Part shown: positions 7,622 through 14,792 of the stretch, piece by piece
Numbering within the stretch: position 1 is the stretch's first letter
Layout of the letters: every line of letters starts with the position of its first letter
From: Candidatus Taylorbacteria bacterium RIFCSPHIGHO2_12_FULL_45_16
GTDB lineage: Bacteria > Patescibacteriota > Minisyncoccia > Phycocordibacterales > PALSA-1337
Assembly: GCA_001821055.1 (NCBI GenBank)
Contig: MHRT01000005.1
Coordinates: 1 to 39,781 of the forward strand
DNA length: 39,781 nucleotides
Direction: 5' to 3'
The notes under the pieces: generated by a model
Databases searched by the model: none
Seen by the model: only the letters and a program-made list of their open reading frames with translations
What the model was told of the DNA's origin: nothing
Translations under genes and position numbers: made by a program

Positions 7622-7649
7622 TTGACTCAACCACCCAAAAGAGTACAAT
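7622..7649 (+). promoter_or_regulatory. Promoter of the hicBA-like module, leaderless
   Basis: TTGACT (7622-7627), a 16-nt spacer and TACAAT (7644-7649). The expected start, 7 nt after the -10, is base 7656, the A of the start codon, so the mRNA is predicted to be leaderless. Confidence 0.7.
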
Positions 7650-7655
7650 TTAATC

Positions 7656-7961
7656 ATGTCAAAATCCGTAACCAAAATAAATTCCGTTCACCTAACCGTC
7701 CAATTTATCAAACACAAGGATGGTATTATTGCCTATGCCCCTTCCCTCGATTTATCTACTGTTGGCAAAACTTTGGCCAAGTCTCAACGAATGATTACCG
7801 AAGCGGTCAGTATTTTCTTCGATGACTTGGTTAAGTGCGGCAAATTAACTGAAGTGTTGTCAGGTCTAGGCTGGATTCAGCGGCGTTCCACGTGGAATCC
7901 TCCCCCTATGATCAAGGAGAAATCAATTTCCCTCAAATTACCAACACTTGTAACGGTCTAA
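7656..7961 (+). CDS. hicB: HicB-like antitoxin
   Basis: A 101-residue protein with the HicB partial RNase H-like fold near the start: VHLTVQFIKHKDGIIAYAPSLDLSTVGKTLAKSQRMI..., that is a beta strand, AYAPSLDLS-TVGKT where HicB proteins carry A.cPel.gc.t.G.T, then the helix AVSIFFDDL. The C-terminal half is basic. HicB proteins neutralise HicA mRNA-interferase toxins and usually repress their own promoter. The antitoxin gene is first and the toxin-like gene starts 3 bp after its stop. Assignment relies on the pairing with 7965-8195. Confidence 0.7.
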   Translation: MSKSVTKINSVHLTVQFIKHKDGIIAYAPSLDLSTVGKTLAKSQRMITEAVSIFFDDLVKCGKLTEVLSGLGWIQRRSTWNPPPMIKEKSISLKLPTLVTV

Positions 7962-7964
7962 CGT

Positions 7965-8195
7965 ATGGCTGAGATCGATTCTATCAGCTGGAGAAAATTG
8001 GAAAAATTTCTTCTGTCTTATGGCTGTGTGTTTGTACGGGAAAAGGGAGATCATAGAGTGTATTCAAAATCAGGGCTTGTCCGCCCATTAATTGTTCCAC
8101 AATATTCGCGCATTCCCGCATTCATTGTTTTGAATAATCTTCGAGTCTTGGGTATTTCAAAAAAGGAGTTTTTGAAGAAAATTAAGAATCTTTAA
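7965..8195 (+). CDS. hicA: HicA-like mRNA interferase toxin
   Basis: A 76-residue protein with the YcfA/HicA dsRBD-like fold: SWRKLEKFLLSYGCVFVREKGDHRVY with the catalytic histidine H30 in KGDH, followed by LIVPQYSRIPAFIVLNNLRVLGISKKEFLKKI, equivalent to the usual VP.H...l...tl..il...gi. HicA cleaves mRNA during stress when HicB is degraded. The canonical second histidine (VPxH) is Y or S here, which may reduce activity. Co-transcribed with the hicB-like gene upstream and with the SGNH gene 3 bp downstream. Confidence 0.75.
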   Translation: MAEIDSISWRKLEKFLLSYGCVFVREKGDHRVYSKSGLVRPLIVPQYSRIPAFIVLNNLRVLGISKKEFLKKIKNL

Positions 8196-8197
8196 TC

Positions 8198-8803
8198 ATG
8201 AAAAAGCCCTCATCAATCCTCATCTTCGGAGACTCCACCGCTTGGGGTGCTTGGGACATGGAGAAGGGTGGCTGGGTGAACAGACTATGGCTCCATGTCG
8301 GCAATCGAGATGAGGACTATGTGGAGATTTACAACCAGAGCATTTCCGGCGGGAATTCAGAAACTATTTTGGAGAGATTTGAAAGAGAAGCGGAGGCGCG
8401 GGGTGCCGAGGCGATAATTTTTCAGACAGGAGGCAACGATGCTTCTTATAAAGGAGTTGATGGCAAGTGTTGGGTTTCAGAGGAAAAATTCAGGGAAAAT
8501 ATTGATGAAATAATAAAACGGGCCAGAAAGATTACTGACAAAATCGCGTTTATGGATCTCAAAAATTGTGATGAATCCAAGACCACGCCTGTATCTTGGG
8601 TTGATATCTATTTCACCAATGAGAATATGAGGAAATACGGTACTATCATGAAAGATGTTTGCCTGAAAAACAAGATACCTTTTATAGAAATAGATAAATT
8701 GGATGATTCAGACTTTGAAGACGGCCTGCATCCGAATGCCGAAGGGCATCGCAAAATTTTTGAACAAGTCAAAAGGTTTATGGTTGAGAGTGGGTGGGTC
8801 TGA
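8198..8803 (+). CDS. SGNH/GDSL-family hydrolase
   Basis: A 201-residue cytoplasmic enzyme with all four SGNH blocks: FGDS with nucleophile S13, GGNS at 51-54, GGND at 78-81 (N80), and the DGLHPN block with D175 and H178. These enzymes hydrolyse esters (lipids, acylated carbohydrates or peptidoglycan acetyl groups). No signal peptide is present, so an intracellular substrate is likely, though unknown. It begins 3 bp after the hicA-like gene and ends before a strong terminator, making a three-gene unit; a functional link with the toxin module is not evident. Confidence 0.88.
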   Translation: MKKPSSILIFGDSTAWGAWDMEKGGWVNRLWLHVGNRDEDYVEIYNQSISGGNSETILERFEREAEARGAEAIIFQTGGNDASYKGVDGKCWVSEEKFRENIDEIIKRARKITDKIAFMDLKNCDESKTTPVSWVDIYFTNENMRKYGTIMKDVCLKNKIPFIEIDKLDDSDFEDGLHPNAEGHRKIFEQVKRFMVESGWV

Positions 8804-8819
8804 TGTTTCCAGTGCATAG

Positions 8820-8845
8820 ACAAAACCCGCTTCGGCGGGTTTTGT
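8820..8845. terminator. Strong UUCG-loop terminator, probably bidirectional
   Basis: A perfect 11-bp stem (8820-8830 with 8835-8845) closed by a TTCG tetraloop, with TTTT at the end of the stem on both strands. It sits between convergent genes ending at 8803 (plus) and 8923 (minus). Confidence 0.85.
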
Positions 8846-8922
8846 AGACTCCAAACCATTTGTCGCCCCATAGGAGAAAACAATCACTCAAGAGATTATA
8901 CAAAAGTTTTTAGACAAATAAC

Positions 8923-9918
8923 CTATTTGCTTGCAGCTATAGAAATAACAAACTTCGCCCCTTTTCCTTTTTCGCTTGTAATCTGAATCGTTCCATTCAG
9001 ATCTTTTTCGACGATAGTCTTGACTGCCATAAGCCCTATGCCACTGCCACCACTCTTGGTGGTGAATTTTTCCTTGAACATTCGGGCTTGATTTGCCGAG
9101 GAAATGCCACAGCCGGTGTCTGATACTGATAATTCTATCAAAGATTTTCCGTCTATTTCTTTTCTGATCGCCGAAATAGTCACAAGATGTTCTGTTTTTT
9201 CCAATGAAGCCAAGTCTCGGACGCAGGCATCTATGGCGTTTGAGACCAGATTCAAGATCAATTGATGCAGTCGGACTGGATGAATCGGTAAAAGAATCTT
9301 TTCTTTTTGATGGACTTCAATGCCGACGCCGACCATCCGCGCCTTGTAACCGAGGATATCCTGAATAATTTCAATTTCTCGTCGCAGATCAGCTGTGACC
9401 ACGACATTCGTGTCCTTGATTTTTTCCTGTGATACGGAATCTACGCCTAAAGATCTCCGGACGCTTTCCATGAATGAATTCATCCGTTTGGAAGAGTCGA
9501 TCACCGTCCGTATCATCTCTTTGGTTTTTTCCGAATAACCTGGATTAGTTTCGAGTTGTTGAGCATATAAAGAAACGGCCGAAAGAGGACTAATGAGATC
9601 GTGAAATAATCCTTGCGAAAGCTTCCCAAACTCGGCGTTCTTTTGGAGTTCGATCAACCGCTGTTCTTCGGCGTGGACGAAGGCGGCTGTTCGCTCGGCG
9701 ATGCGACGCTCCAGCGAATCACGCTCGCTCTCCAGGCGTTTTTCCGATGTATTCAAATAATCTCGCGAAGTTTTGATGTGACGATTTGAGAGCCAAATGA
9801 TGACCATGATAAGAACGATTATCAAACCATACATGACTATGTCCACCGCCTGAATGGAGAGTATTCCTGCGGCGGACATTCCCTCGACATACACCTGCTT
9901 TGATGCGAGGGGAGTCAT
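8923..9918 (-). CDS. Sensor histidine kinase of the two-component system
   Basis: 331 residues: a short N-terminus, one membrane segment at about 24-44, a long coiled coil at about 50-100, then the HisKA helix with phosphoacceptor H106 in GLFHDLISPLSAV, and an HATPase with N box NLVSNAID, G1 DTGCGI, F box KEKFTTK and G2 GSGIGL. There is no periplasmic domain, so it probably senses a membrane or cytoplasmic signal. It lies downstream of the response regulator on the same strand, but a separate promoter with 11-bp repeats (10008-10062) stands between them, which suggests autoregulation by the partner regulator. Confidence 0.92.
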   Translation of the reverse strand: MTPLASKQVYVEGMSAAGILSIQAVDIVMYGLIIVLIMVIIWLSNRHIKTSRDYLNTSEKRLESERDSLERRIAERTAAFVHAEEQRLIELQKNAEFGKLSQGLFHDLISPLSAVSLYAQQLETNPGYSEKTKEMIRTVIDSSKRMNSFMESVRRSLGVDSVSQEKIKDTNVVVTADLRREIEIIQDILGYKARMVGVGIEVHQKEKILLPIHPVRLHQLILNLVSNAIDACVRDLASLEKTEHLVTISAIRKEIDGKSLIELSVSDTGCGISSANQARMFKEKFTTKSGGSGIGLMAVKTIVEKDLNGTIQITSEKGKGAKFVISIAASK

Positions 9919-9982
9919 GTTATATCTGCGGCCAAAGGGAAGATACGCGTTTCATAAATGTCATTATGCACCTATTGATAAG

Positions 9983-10000
9983 GTTATGTCGACACATAAC
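9983..10000 (-). other. Inverted repeat at the 5' end of the histidine-kinase mRNA
   Basis: GTTATGT (9983-9989) and ACATAAC (9994-10000) form a 7-bp stem with a 4-nt loop. It starts at the first bases of the transcript predicted from the promoter at 10008-10062, so it could be a 5'-terminal protective hairpin or an operator. Confidence 0.4.
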
Positions 10001-10007
10001 TGGCATT

Positions 10008-10062
10008 ACCATATCAGTAGATGATAAAGAAATAATAAAGAAGTGATAAAGTTTTGCTGAAG
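10008..10062 (-). promoter_or_regulatory. Histidine-kinase promoter: four 11-bp-spaced boxes plus extended -10
   Basis: Minus strand: CTTCAG (10062-10057), CTTTAT (10051-10046), CTTTAT (10040-10035), CTTTAT (10029-10024), then exactly 7 nt, then TGATATGGT (10016-10008). It shares a 29-nt identical block with the RAYT promoter (4187-4215 equals 10038-10066). The predicted start near 10001 gives a leader of about 83 nt. It is probably bound by the regulator encoded just upstream. Confidence 0.65.
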
Positions 10063-10080
10063 TTGTTAAAATATGGCTCA

Positions 10081-10752
10081 TTATAACGATATCATGTATC
10101 CACGACCAGTGACATTGCTAATCAAATCGGGTTTGCCGGCGATATTGAGCTTCTTTCGGATATTACGCATGTGTGTTTCTATGGTATTGGAAAGAATGTC
10201 GCTGTCGGCTGTCCAGACATGTTCCATGATGAGTACACGCGAGACCATGGTGCCTTGGTGGCGAATAAGATATTCAAGTACCCCAAATTCTTTCCGGGTC
10301 AGATTTATCGTTATTCCGCCGCGAGTAACCGTGCGTTTTTCCAGATTCATGACAATGTCTCCGACGTTCAGAGTTGTTTCGGGAGGTTTGATCTGCGGGC
10401 GACGATGCAGAGCTTCCAACCGCGCGTGCAATTCTTCCAATTCAAATGGTTTGACCAAATAATCATCGGCGCCATGATTGAGCGCGGCCACTTTTATTTC
10501 AAGAGAATCTATGATTGAAAGAAATATGATTGGGGTAGTGCGTCCGACACCCCTGATCTCTTTGCAGACATCCAAGCCGTTTTTCTTGGGCAGGGAATAG
10601 TCAAGCATGATGACATCATAATCGTAGCTTTTTCCGAGGAATGAACCTTCGCTCCCATCAACCGCCAGATCGACGGTATATTCTTTGGCGATCAAGCTTT
10701 TCTTGATTACTTGGGCGAGATTTGGATCATCTTCAACAATGAGTACTTTCAT
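10081..10752 (-). CDS. OmpR/PhoB-family response regulator
   Basis: 223 residues. Receiver domain at about 1-115 with acidic pocket E7/D8/D9, phosphorylated D51 in MLDYSLP, S79 and K101 in LVKPF; winged-helix DNA-binding domain at about 125-223 (LTRKEFGVLEYLIRHQGTMVSR, then NTIETHMRNIRKKL and GRGYMI). This family binds tandem direct repeats spaced 11 bp. Three such arrays occur in this window, one directly downstream before its partner kinase, making it the best candidate to bind them. Its own promoter (10808-10781) is a normal -35/-10 without boxes. Confidence 0.95.
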   Translation of the reverse strand: MKVLIVEDDPNLAQVIKKSLIAKEYTVDLAVDGSEGSFLGKSYDYDVIMLDYSLPKKNGLDVCKEIRGVGRTTPIIFLSIIDSLEIKVAALNHGADDYLVKPFELEELHARLEALHRRPQIKPPETTLNVGDIVMNLEKRTVTRGGITINLTRKEFGVLEYLIRHQGTMVSRVLIMEHVWTADSDILSNTIETHMRNIRKKLNIAGKPDLISNVTGRGYMISL

Positions 10753-10780
10753 TGGTCTGAATAATTAGTGCGCTAAATAT

Positions 10781-10808
10781 AACATAGAGATGTAAGAAGT
10801 ACAGTCAA
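10781..10808 (-). promoter_or_regulatory. Response-regulator promoter
   Basis: Minus strand TTGACT (10808-10803), 16-nt spacer, TATGTT (10786-10781), about 28 bp before the start codon. No 11-bp repeats are visible. Confidence 0.55.
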
Positions 10809-10834
10809 CGCAAGCAAGGCCCGACTTTGGATTA

Positions 10835-10864
10835 TTGACACCCTCATTCTGACTATGCTAAGCT
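10835..10864 (+). promoter_or_regulatory. Promoter of tuf-rpsJ-rplC
   Basis: TTGACA (10835-10840), an 18-nt spacer and TAAGCT (10859-10864) preceded by TGC. It leaves an unusually long leader of about 160 nt before tuf, with room for regulation, though I see no strong hairpin in it. Confidence 0.55.
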
Positions 10865-11029
10865 CCTCGGTATGCGCATATCCTGCGTTTTAGTATTGTT
10901 TCGTTTTATCAATTATTAGAACTAATAACAATTTATCCCCGAACTTGGTTTCGTCAATGGGTATTGAAGAATGGTATAAACTTCAACATCTGTTCACTGA
11001 TCCAAGCGAGAGGGCAATAAAATAATATT

Positions 11030-12214
11030 ATGGCAGAATTCAATCGCTCAAAGCCACACGTTAACGTTGGTACCATCGGACACGTCGACCACGGCAAGAC
11101 CACACTTACCGCTTCTATCCTTGCGGTGCAGGCCAAGAAAGGTCTGGCAAATCTGAAGGCTTATTCGGATATCGCCAAAGGTGGCACTGTTCGTGATGCC
11201 TCAAAGATCGTTACCATTTCTCTAGCTCACGTTGAATATGAGACGGCCGCTCGTCATTATGCCCACATTGATGCTCCGGGTCATGCTGACTATATCAAGA
11301 ACATGATTACTGGTGCCGCTCAAATGGACGGTGCCATCCTTGTCGTATCCGCCACTGATGGCGTGATGCCACAGACTCGTGAACACATTCTTCTTGCAAA
11401 ACAAGTTGGCGTGCCGAAAGTTCTAGTCTTCCTTAATAAGTGCGACATGGTTGCCGAAGCCGATTTGCTTGATCTAGTTGAAGAAGAAGTTCGCGAGCTT
11501 CTGACCAAAAATGGTTTTGACGGCAAGACTGCTCCAGTTATCCGCGGTTCGGCTTTGAAGGCTCTCGAAGGCGATGCCGTTTGGACACCCAAGATTGACG
11601 AGCTTATGAATGCCTTGGATACATTTATCCCTATGCCGATCCGTGATGTTGACAAGCCATTCTTGATGCCGATTGAGGACATCTTCTCTATTGAAGGCCG
11701 TGGCACTGTGGTTACCGGTCGTATAGAACGCGGTCAAGTCAAGATCGGTGATGAAGTGGAAATTATCGGCTTTCGGGATACTGTCAAAACGACTATTACC
11801 GGTATTGAAATGTTCAACAAGCAACTCAAAGAAGGTATTGCCGGAGACAACGCCGGACTTCTCCTTCGTGGTACCGCCAAAGATGATGTATCTCGCGGTC
11901 AGGTACTGGCCAAGACCGGTTCGGTCAAGCCTCACACCGAGTTTGAGTCTGAAGTTTATGTCTTGAAGAAAGAAGAAGGTGGCCGTCACACTCCATTCTT
12001 CACCGGATACAAACCTCAATTCTATATTCGTACTACAGATGTTACTGGTGAAGTAACTCTGCCAGAAAAGGTAGAGATGGTCATGCCGGGTGATACGATT
12101 ACCTTCAAGGTCAAGCTGGTTGCGCCAGTCGCTCTTGAAGCTCAGATGCATTTTGCCGTCCGCGAAGGAGGCAAGACGGTGGGCGCTGGAGTTATTACTA
12201 AGGTGATCGCGTAA
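11030..12214 (+). CDS. tuf: Elongation factor Tu
   Basis: 394 residues with the three EF-Tu domains. P-loop GHVDHGKT at 17-24, DAPGH at 81-85, NKCD near 136, SAL motif present, and the conserved GGRHTPFF in domain III. It delivers aminoacyl-tRNA to the ribosome. Switch I is odd: the near-universal block NAPEEKARGITI is replaced by a Gly/Asp-containing loop ending [13 protein letters not shown] (about residues 49-70). Only the Mg-coordinating Thr (T62) and the following strand are recognisable. The cysteine of DCPGH is Ala. The remaining sequence is canonical, so this is not a frameshift. It is the first gene of a unit with a small membrane protein, rpsJ and rplC. Confidence 0.96.
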   Translation: MAEFNRSKPHVNVGTIGHVDHGKTTLTASILAVQAKKGLANLKAYSDIAKGGTVRDASKIVTISLAHVEYETAARHYAHIDAPGHADYIKNMITGAAQMDGAILVVSATDGVMPQTREHILLAKQVGVPKVLVFLNKCDMVAEADLLDLVEEEVRELLTKNGFDGKTAPVIRGSALKALEGDAVWTPKIDELMNALDTFIPMPIRDVDKPFLMPIEDIFSIEGRGTVVTGRIERGQVKIGDEVEIIGFRDTVKTTITGIEMFNKQLKEGIAGDNAGLLLRGTAKDDVSRGQVLAKTGSVKPHTEFESEVYVLKKEEGGRHTPFFTGYKPQFYIRTTDVTGEVTLPEKVEMVMPGDTITFKVKLVAPVALEAQMHFAVREGGKTVGAGVITKVIA

Positions 12215-12224
12215 TTAAGTAATT

Positions 12225-12503
12225 ATGGACATTGTATTATTGATAGTTGGAGTCTTCTTGATTTGGAAAGGGAAAATGAAGATTTCAAAAAATAGAATCT
12301 TGGAAGGGAAGAGAGCTAGAATTATAGGAATTGTTGCCCTTATTCCTGCGGTTATCGATTTTGGTTCAATTTTTGCTGGTATTAGATTTGAAAGTTCAGC
12401 TGGGGATGTGGTTGCATTAATAACTTGGATTGCAATTCTAGCAGTATTAATTGGTGTCTTGTCCCTCAGTAAAAAAATTTCATCTGATGTAATAGCAAAT
12501 TAA
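12225..12503 (+). CDS. Small multi-span membrane protein between tuf and rpsJ
   Basis: 92 residues with three hydrophobic segments at about 1-16, 33-54 and 62-80, separated by basic loops (KGKMKISKNRILEGKRAR). No family recognised. Its lower GC content and position, inserted between tuf and rpsJ, suggest a later insertion. It starts 10 bp after tuf and ends 5 bp before rpsJ, so it is co-transcribed with the translation genes. Confidence 0.65.
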   Translation: MDIVLLIVGVFLIWKGKMKISKNRILEGKRARIIGIVALIPAVIDFGSIFAGIRFESSAGDVVALITWIAILAVLIGVLSLSKKISSDVIAN

Positions 12504-12508
12504 TCATC

Positions 12509-12943
12509 ATGGCCACAGAACATAAAACAACTAAAAAAGAAGCACACCCTAAGCCAGTTGTCGCCAAGTCGGCCGCTGTCAAAGCAGTCCGAACACCTCG
12601 CGCACCTCGCGTCAAAAAATCCAAGGTTGTCGGCGAAGTACCGCATCTCCGAATTCGTGTGCGCGCCTATGAGCACAAGATTCTGGATACTTCATTGAAA
12701 CAGATTATGGATACGGCCGCTCGTTATGATGCCGAGATCCATGGTCCGGTGCCATTGCCGACGGAGATCAAGAAGTACACGGTCAACCGCTCGTCATTCA
12801 TCGACAAGAACAGCCGCGAACAGTTCGAGATGAGAGTGCACAAGAGATTGATCGACATTATAAATCCCAATCCGAAGGTCATCGAAGCGCTGACAAACTT
12901 GAGTCTTCCATCGGGAGTGAACATAGACGTGAAGATGATGTAG
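12509..12943 (+). CDS. rpsJ: 30S ribosomal protein S10 with N-terminal extension
   Basis: 144 residues. The S10 core starts near residue 46 (LRIRVRAYEHKILDTSLKQI) and includes GPVPLPTEIKKYTVNRSSFIDKNSREQFEMRVHKR, a normal match. The first 45 residues are an Ala/Lys/Pro-rich extension not found in typical 100-residue S10. S10 helps form the 30S head and is the NusB partner in antitermination. A 159-nt inverted-repeat structure begins 4 bp after its stop codon. Confidence 0.95.
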   Translation: MATEHKTTKKEAHPKPVVAKSAAVKAVRTPRAPRVKKSKVVGEVPHLRIRVRAYEHKILDTSLKQIMDTAARYDAEIHGPVPLPTEIKKYTVNRSSFIDKNSREQFEMRVHKRLIDIINPNPKVIEALTNLSLPSGVNIDVKMM

Positions 12944-12946
12944 GGA

Positions 12947-13105
12947 AAATGGTGGTGTGCACTTTGATTTTATTCGCCTGCGGAACTCGCATCGGACAAT
13001 TGTAAGACATGTTCGGCTCGGAACGACAGAGCCTCCATGTCAAACAATTGTCGACGATGCTCAGACAGTCCTCGGCTTATAAAACCAAAGTGCACACCAC
13101 CATTT
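12947..13105 (+). repeat. 159-nt long inverted-repeat structure between rpsJ and rplC
   Basis: The outer arms are perfect over 20 bp (12947-12966 with 13086-13105). Pairing continues inward: 12968-12973 with 13079-13084; 12989-12994 with 13055-13060; 12995-13003 with 13044-13052; 13006-13011 with 13036-13041; and 13015-13019 with 13029-13033. It has small symmetric loops and a terminal loop of 9 nt. No coding sequence lies inside. It ends 15 bp before the rplC start. Either a MITE-like mobile element or a structured RNA acting on rpsJ-rplC. No clear target duplication is visible at the ends. Confidence 0.8.
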
Positions 13106-13120
13106 GAGTGCAACAAAAAC

Positions 13121-13804
13121 ATGAAATTCATTTTAGGACGAAAACTGAATATGACCCAGATCTTCGACGCTTCCGGCGCTGCTTTGCCAGTGACCGCGGT
13201 TTCAGTGCGTTCAAATGTCGTTACCCAGGTGCGCACCAAGGATACAGATGGCTATGAAGCTCTCCAGGTTGGTGAAGGATCACGCAATCCAAACCGCATA
13301 GCCAAGCCGCAAAAGGGTCACTTCAAAGAACTTGGTTCTTTCGCTTCAGTTCGTGAATTCCGCTTGCCCGCCGTAGCCTTGCCTCGCTCCTCCGAAGCAT
13401 TTCGCGAAGGAGAGGCGAAGGCGGGCGATTTTACTCCAGGAGCAGGTACTCCAACACCCAAAGTCGGTGACAAAGTCGAGCTCTCCCAGTTCGCGGCCGG
13501 CGATGTCGTCACGGTGAGCGCCATTTCCAAAGGTAAAGGTTTCCAAGGCGTGGTCAAACGCCACGGCTTCGGTGGCGGACCTCGTTCTCACGGTCAGAAG
13601 CACTCCGAGCGCGAGCCTGGTTCTATCGGTGGCGGTCTTCGCACACGTGTGCCAGTCGGTATGCGCATGGCCGGACGCATGGGCTCTGACCGAATTACGG
13701 TGAAAAATCTGAAAATTGTTCATATCGATGCCGAAGAGAGTGTCATGTATGTTTCAGGAGCTATTCCAGGAAGGAGGGGGACGTTGGTGGAGATTGTTGC
13801 GTAA
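13121..13804 (+). CDS. rplC: 50S ribosomal protein L3, with in-frame element insertion
   Basis: 227 residues from the ATG at 13121 (MKFILGRKLNMTQIFD, the usual L3 start). Core motifs GKGFQGVVKRHGFGGGPRSHGQKHSEREPGSIG and MAGRMG are intact. L3 starts 50S assembly and its loop reaches the peptidyl-transferase centre. Residues of about 82-102 (including [14 protein letters not shown]) are not family sequence: they come from the palindromic element at 13366-13426, inserted in frame ahead of KVGDKVELSQF. In this copy the element is in the opposite orientation to that in gyrA and is read in a different frame. Confidence 0.95.
   Translation: MKFILGRKLNMTQIFDASGAALPVTAVSVRSNVVTQVRTKDTDGYEALQVGEGSRNPNRIAKPQKGHFKELGSFASVREFRLPAVALPRSSEAFREGEAKAGDFTPGAGTPTPKVGDKVELSQFAAGDVVTVSAISKGKGFQGVVKRHGFGGGPRSHGQKHSEREPGSIGGGLRTRVPVGMRMAGRMGSDRITVKNLKIVHIDAEESVMYVSGAIPGRRGTLVEIVA
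13366..13426 (-). repeat. Palindromic insertion element, copy 2 (inside rplC)
   Basis: A 61-bp imperfect palindrome. GCCCGCC (13366-13372) pairs with GGCGGGC (13420-13426), with an inner stem of GCCT/AGGC and CTCCT/AGGAG and an apical CGAA-GCAT-TTCG. Its 13368-13417 part matches the reverse complement of 7065-7114 in gyrA at 48 of 50 positions. It is GC-richer than its surroundings and lacks stops in the frame used. Confidence 0.88.
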
Positions 13805-13956
13805 ATTTTCATGTTGATTAATAAAAATATACAAACCTGGTCTGGATTCTCTGTTGCTGTCGCCATTTTTTCTGATTGCTAGAGTGACTTTACCGTTAAG
13901 TCCGGAAGCCACCCTATGGGCGGTTTTTGCAATCAAAAAAGAAATGGAGTCTATAT

Positions 13957-14577
13957 ATGCACCACGCAGTTAAAAATCGTATCGCAGTTCACCGTATTCA
14001 ATTACAACATTTACCAATCCCAGAAGAGAGAGCGTTGTTTATTCTCCAAGAAAAAGGAATTCGAGTCATTGAAGTAGATATTATTGCTATAGCGAAGGGT
14101 TTGATAGGAAAAGCATCGTGGAAATTTGGCGCGCGTCAACATGAAGCACCACTGTTTTTTGATTGTTCGAGTCTGACCAAATGGCTTTGTGGTCAGAGAG
14201 GAATCTGGATTCCTCGTCGCCCGACCCAACAGTTTATACACTGTCGTAGTCATGCGAACACTTTGCATTTGAGCGAGGCAAAACCAGGAGATCTCTTGTT
14301 CACGAATAGTCCATTCAAAAATGGTGTCATGTATGAGATCGACGACACGATCGGCCATGTCTTTTTTGTAACTGACAAAGAGACCGCAATCTGTGCCACA
14401 AATAGCGAGTTCGGCACAGGCATATTCGAGGTTTCATTTGCTGATATATTCAAGACTAGAAAGTTCTTGGATGTTGGTAGGGTCATGACTAATGACGTGG
14501 TCACATTCCTCACTCCACCCCATCGAGAGGTTGAAACATCAGATGATATAGTGCAAATTGTTCTTCAGTCTTTGTGA
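13957..14577 (+). CDS. NlpC/P60-like cysteine peptidase
   Basis: 206 residues from the ATG at 13957, chosen because GGAG lies 8 nt upstream. Features of the NlpC/P60 papain-like fold: catalytic Cys in FFDCSSLTKWL (C70), then AKPGDLLFTNSP, and the catalytic His in IGHVFFVTD (H134). The family cleaves gamma-D-Glu-DAP or related bonds in peptidoglycan stems. No signal peptide is seen, so it may act in the cytoplasm or be exported otherwise. A possible extended -10 (TGCTAGAGT, 13877-13885) and a weak hairpin with T5 (about 13907-13927) precede it. It interrupts the ribosomal-protein order between rplC and rplD. Confidence 0.75.
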   Translation: MHHAVKNRIAVHRIQLQHLPIPEERALFILQEKGIRVIEVDIIAIAKGLIGKASWKFGARQHEAPLFFDCSSLTKWLCGQRGIWIPRRPTQQFIHCRSHANTLHLSEAKPGDLLFTNSPFKNGVMYEIDDTIGHVFFVTDKETAICATNSEFGTGIFEVSFADIFKTRKFLDVGRVMTNDVVTFLTPPHREVETSDDIVQIVLQSL

Positions 14578-14582
14578 ACCAT

Positions 14583-14617
14583 CGACGCTTTCTGTAAATT
14601 GAAAGCGTCGTTTATTT
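14583..14617 (+). terminator. Terminator of the NlpC/P60 gene
   Basis: A perfect 10-bp stem (14583-14592 with 14601-14610), 8-nt loop, followed by TTTATTTTT, five bases after the stop codon. Confidence 0.85.
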
Positions 14618-14660
14618 TTACACCAAACTGATCTTCAACTCCACACCCAGCGCTTTGCGC

Positions 14661-14688
14661 TTGACAATTCATTTCAAGAGAATATAAT
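14661..14688 (+). promoter_or_regulatory. Orphan near-consensus promoter
   Basis: TTGACA (14661-14666), a 16-nt spacer and TATAAT (14683-14688): both hexamers are perfect. No plus-strand gene follows for 720 bp except rplD, which has its own promoter. Transcription from here would run antisense into the nuclease gene at 14779-15186. Confidence 0.65.
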
Positions 14689-14769
14689 TGCACCAATAAC
14701 TGCTTGTGGCCATTGGAGTTGCGCCCAAGATGGTACAATCGGCACTGTTGCTGATGGCAGGCACTATGA

Positions 14770-14792
14770 CAAGCCCCTTTACGGGGCTTGTG
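14770..14792. other. Perfect hairpin at the 3' end of the nuclease gene
   Basis: ACAAGCCCC and GGGGCTTGT form a 9-bp stem with a 5-nt loop. The nuclease stop codon lies in the loop. There is no T-run on either strand, so it may block 3' exonucleases or end a short transcript from the promoter at 14661. Confidence 0.5.

Noticed and set aside
10872-10919. A 15-codon frame in the tuf leader, as a possible leader peptide
   Set aside because: No ribosome site, no hairpin or codon bias suggesting attenuation; chance frame.
11474-12151. A 225-codon open frame antisense to tuf
   Set aside because: A mirror of codon usage in a conserved gene; no motif, no promoter. Similar antisense frames in gyrA, lysA, dapB and ribosomal genes were discarded for the same reason.
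13037-13120. A GTG-started N-terminal extension of L3
   Set aside because: It would be encoded by the right arm of the 159-nt inverted repeat. L3 family similarity starts at MKFILGRKLNMTQ (13121).
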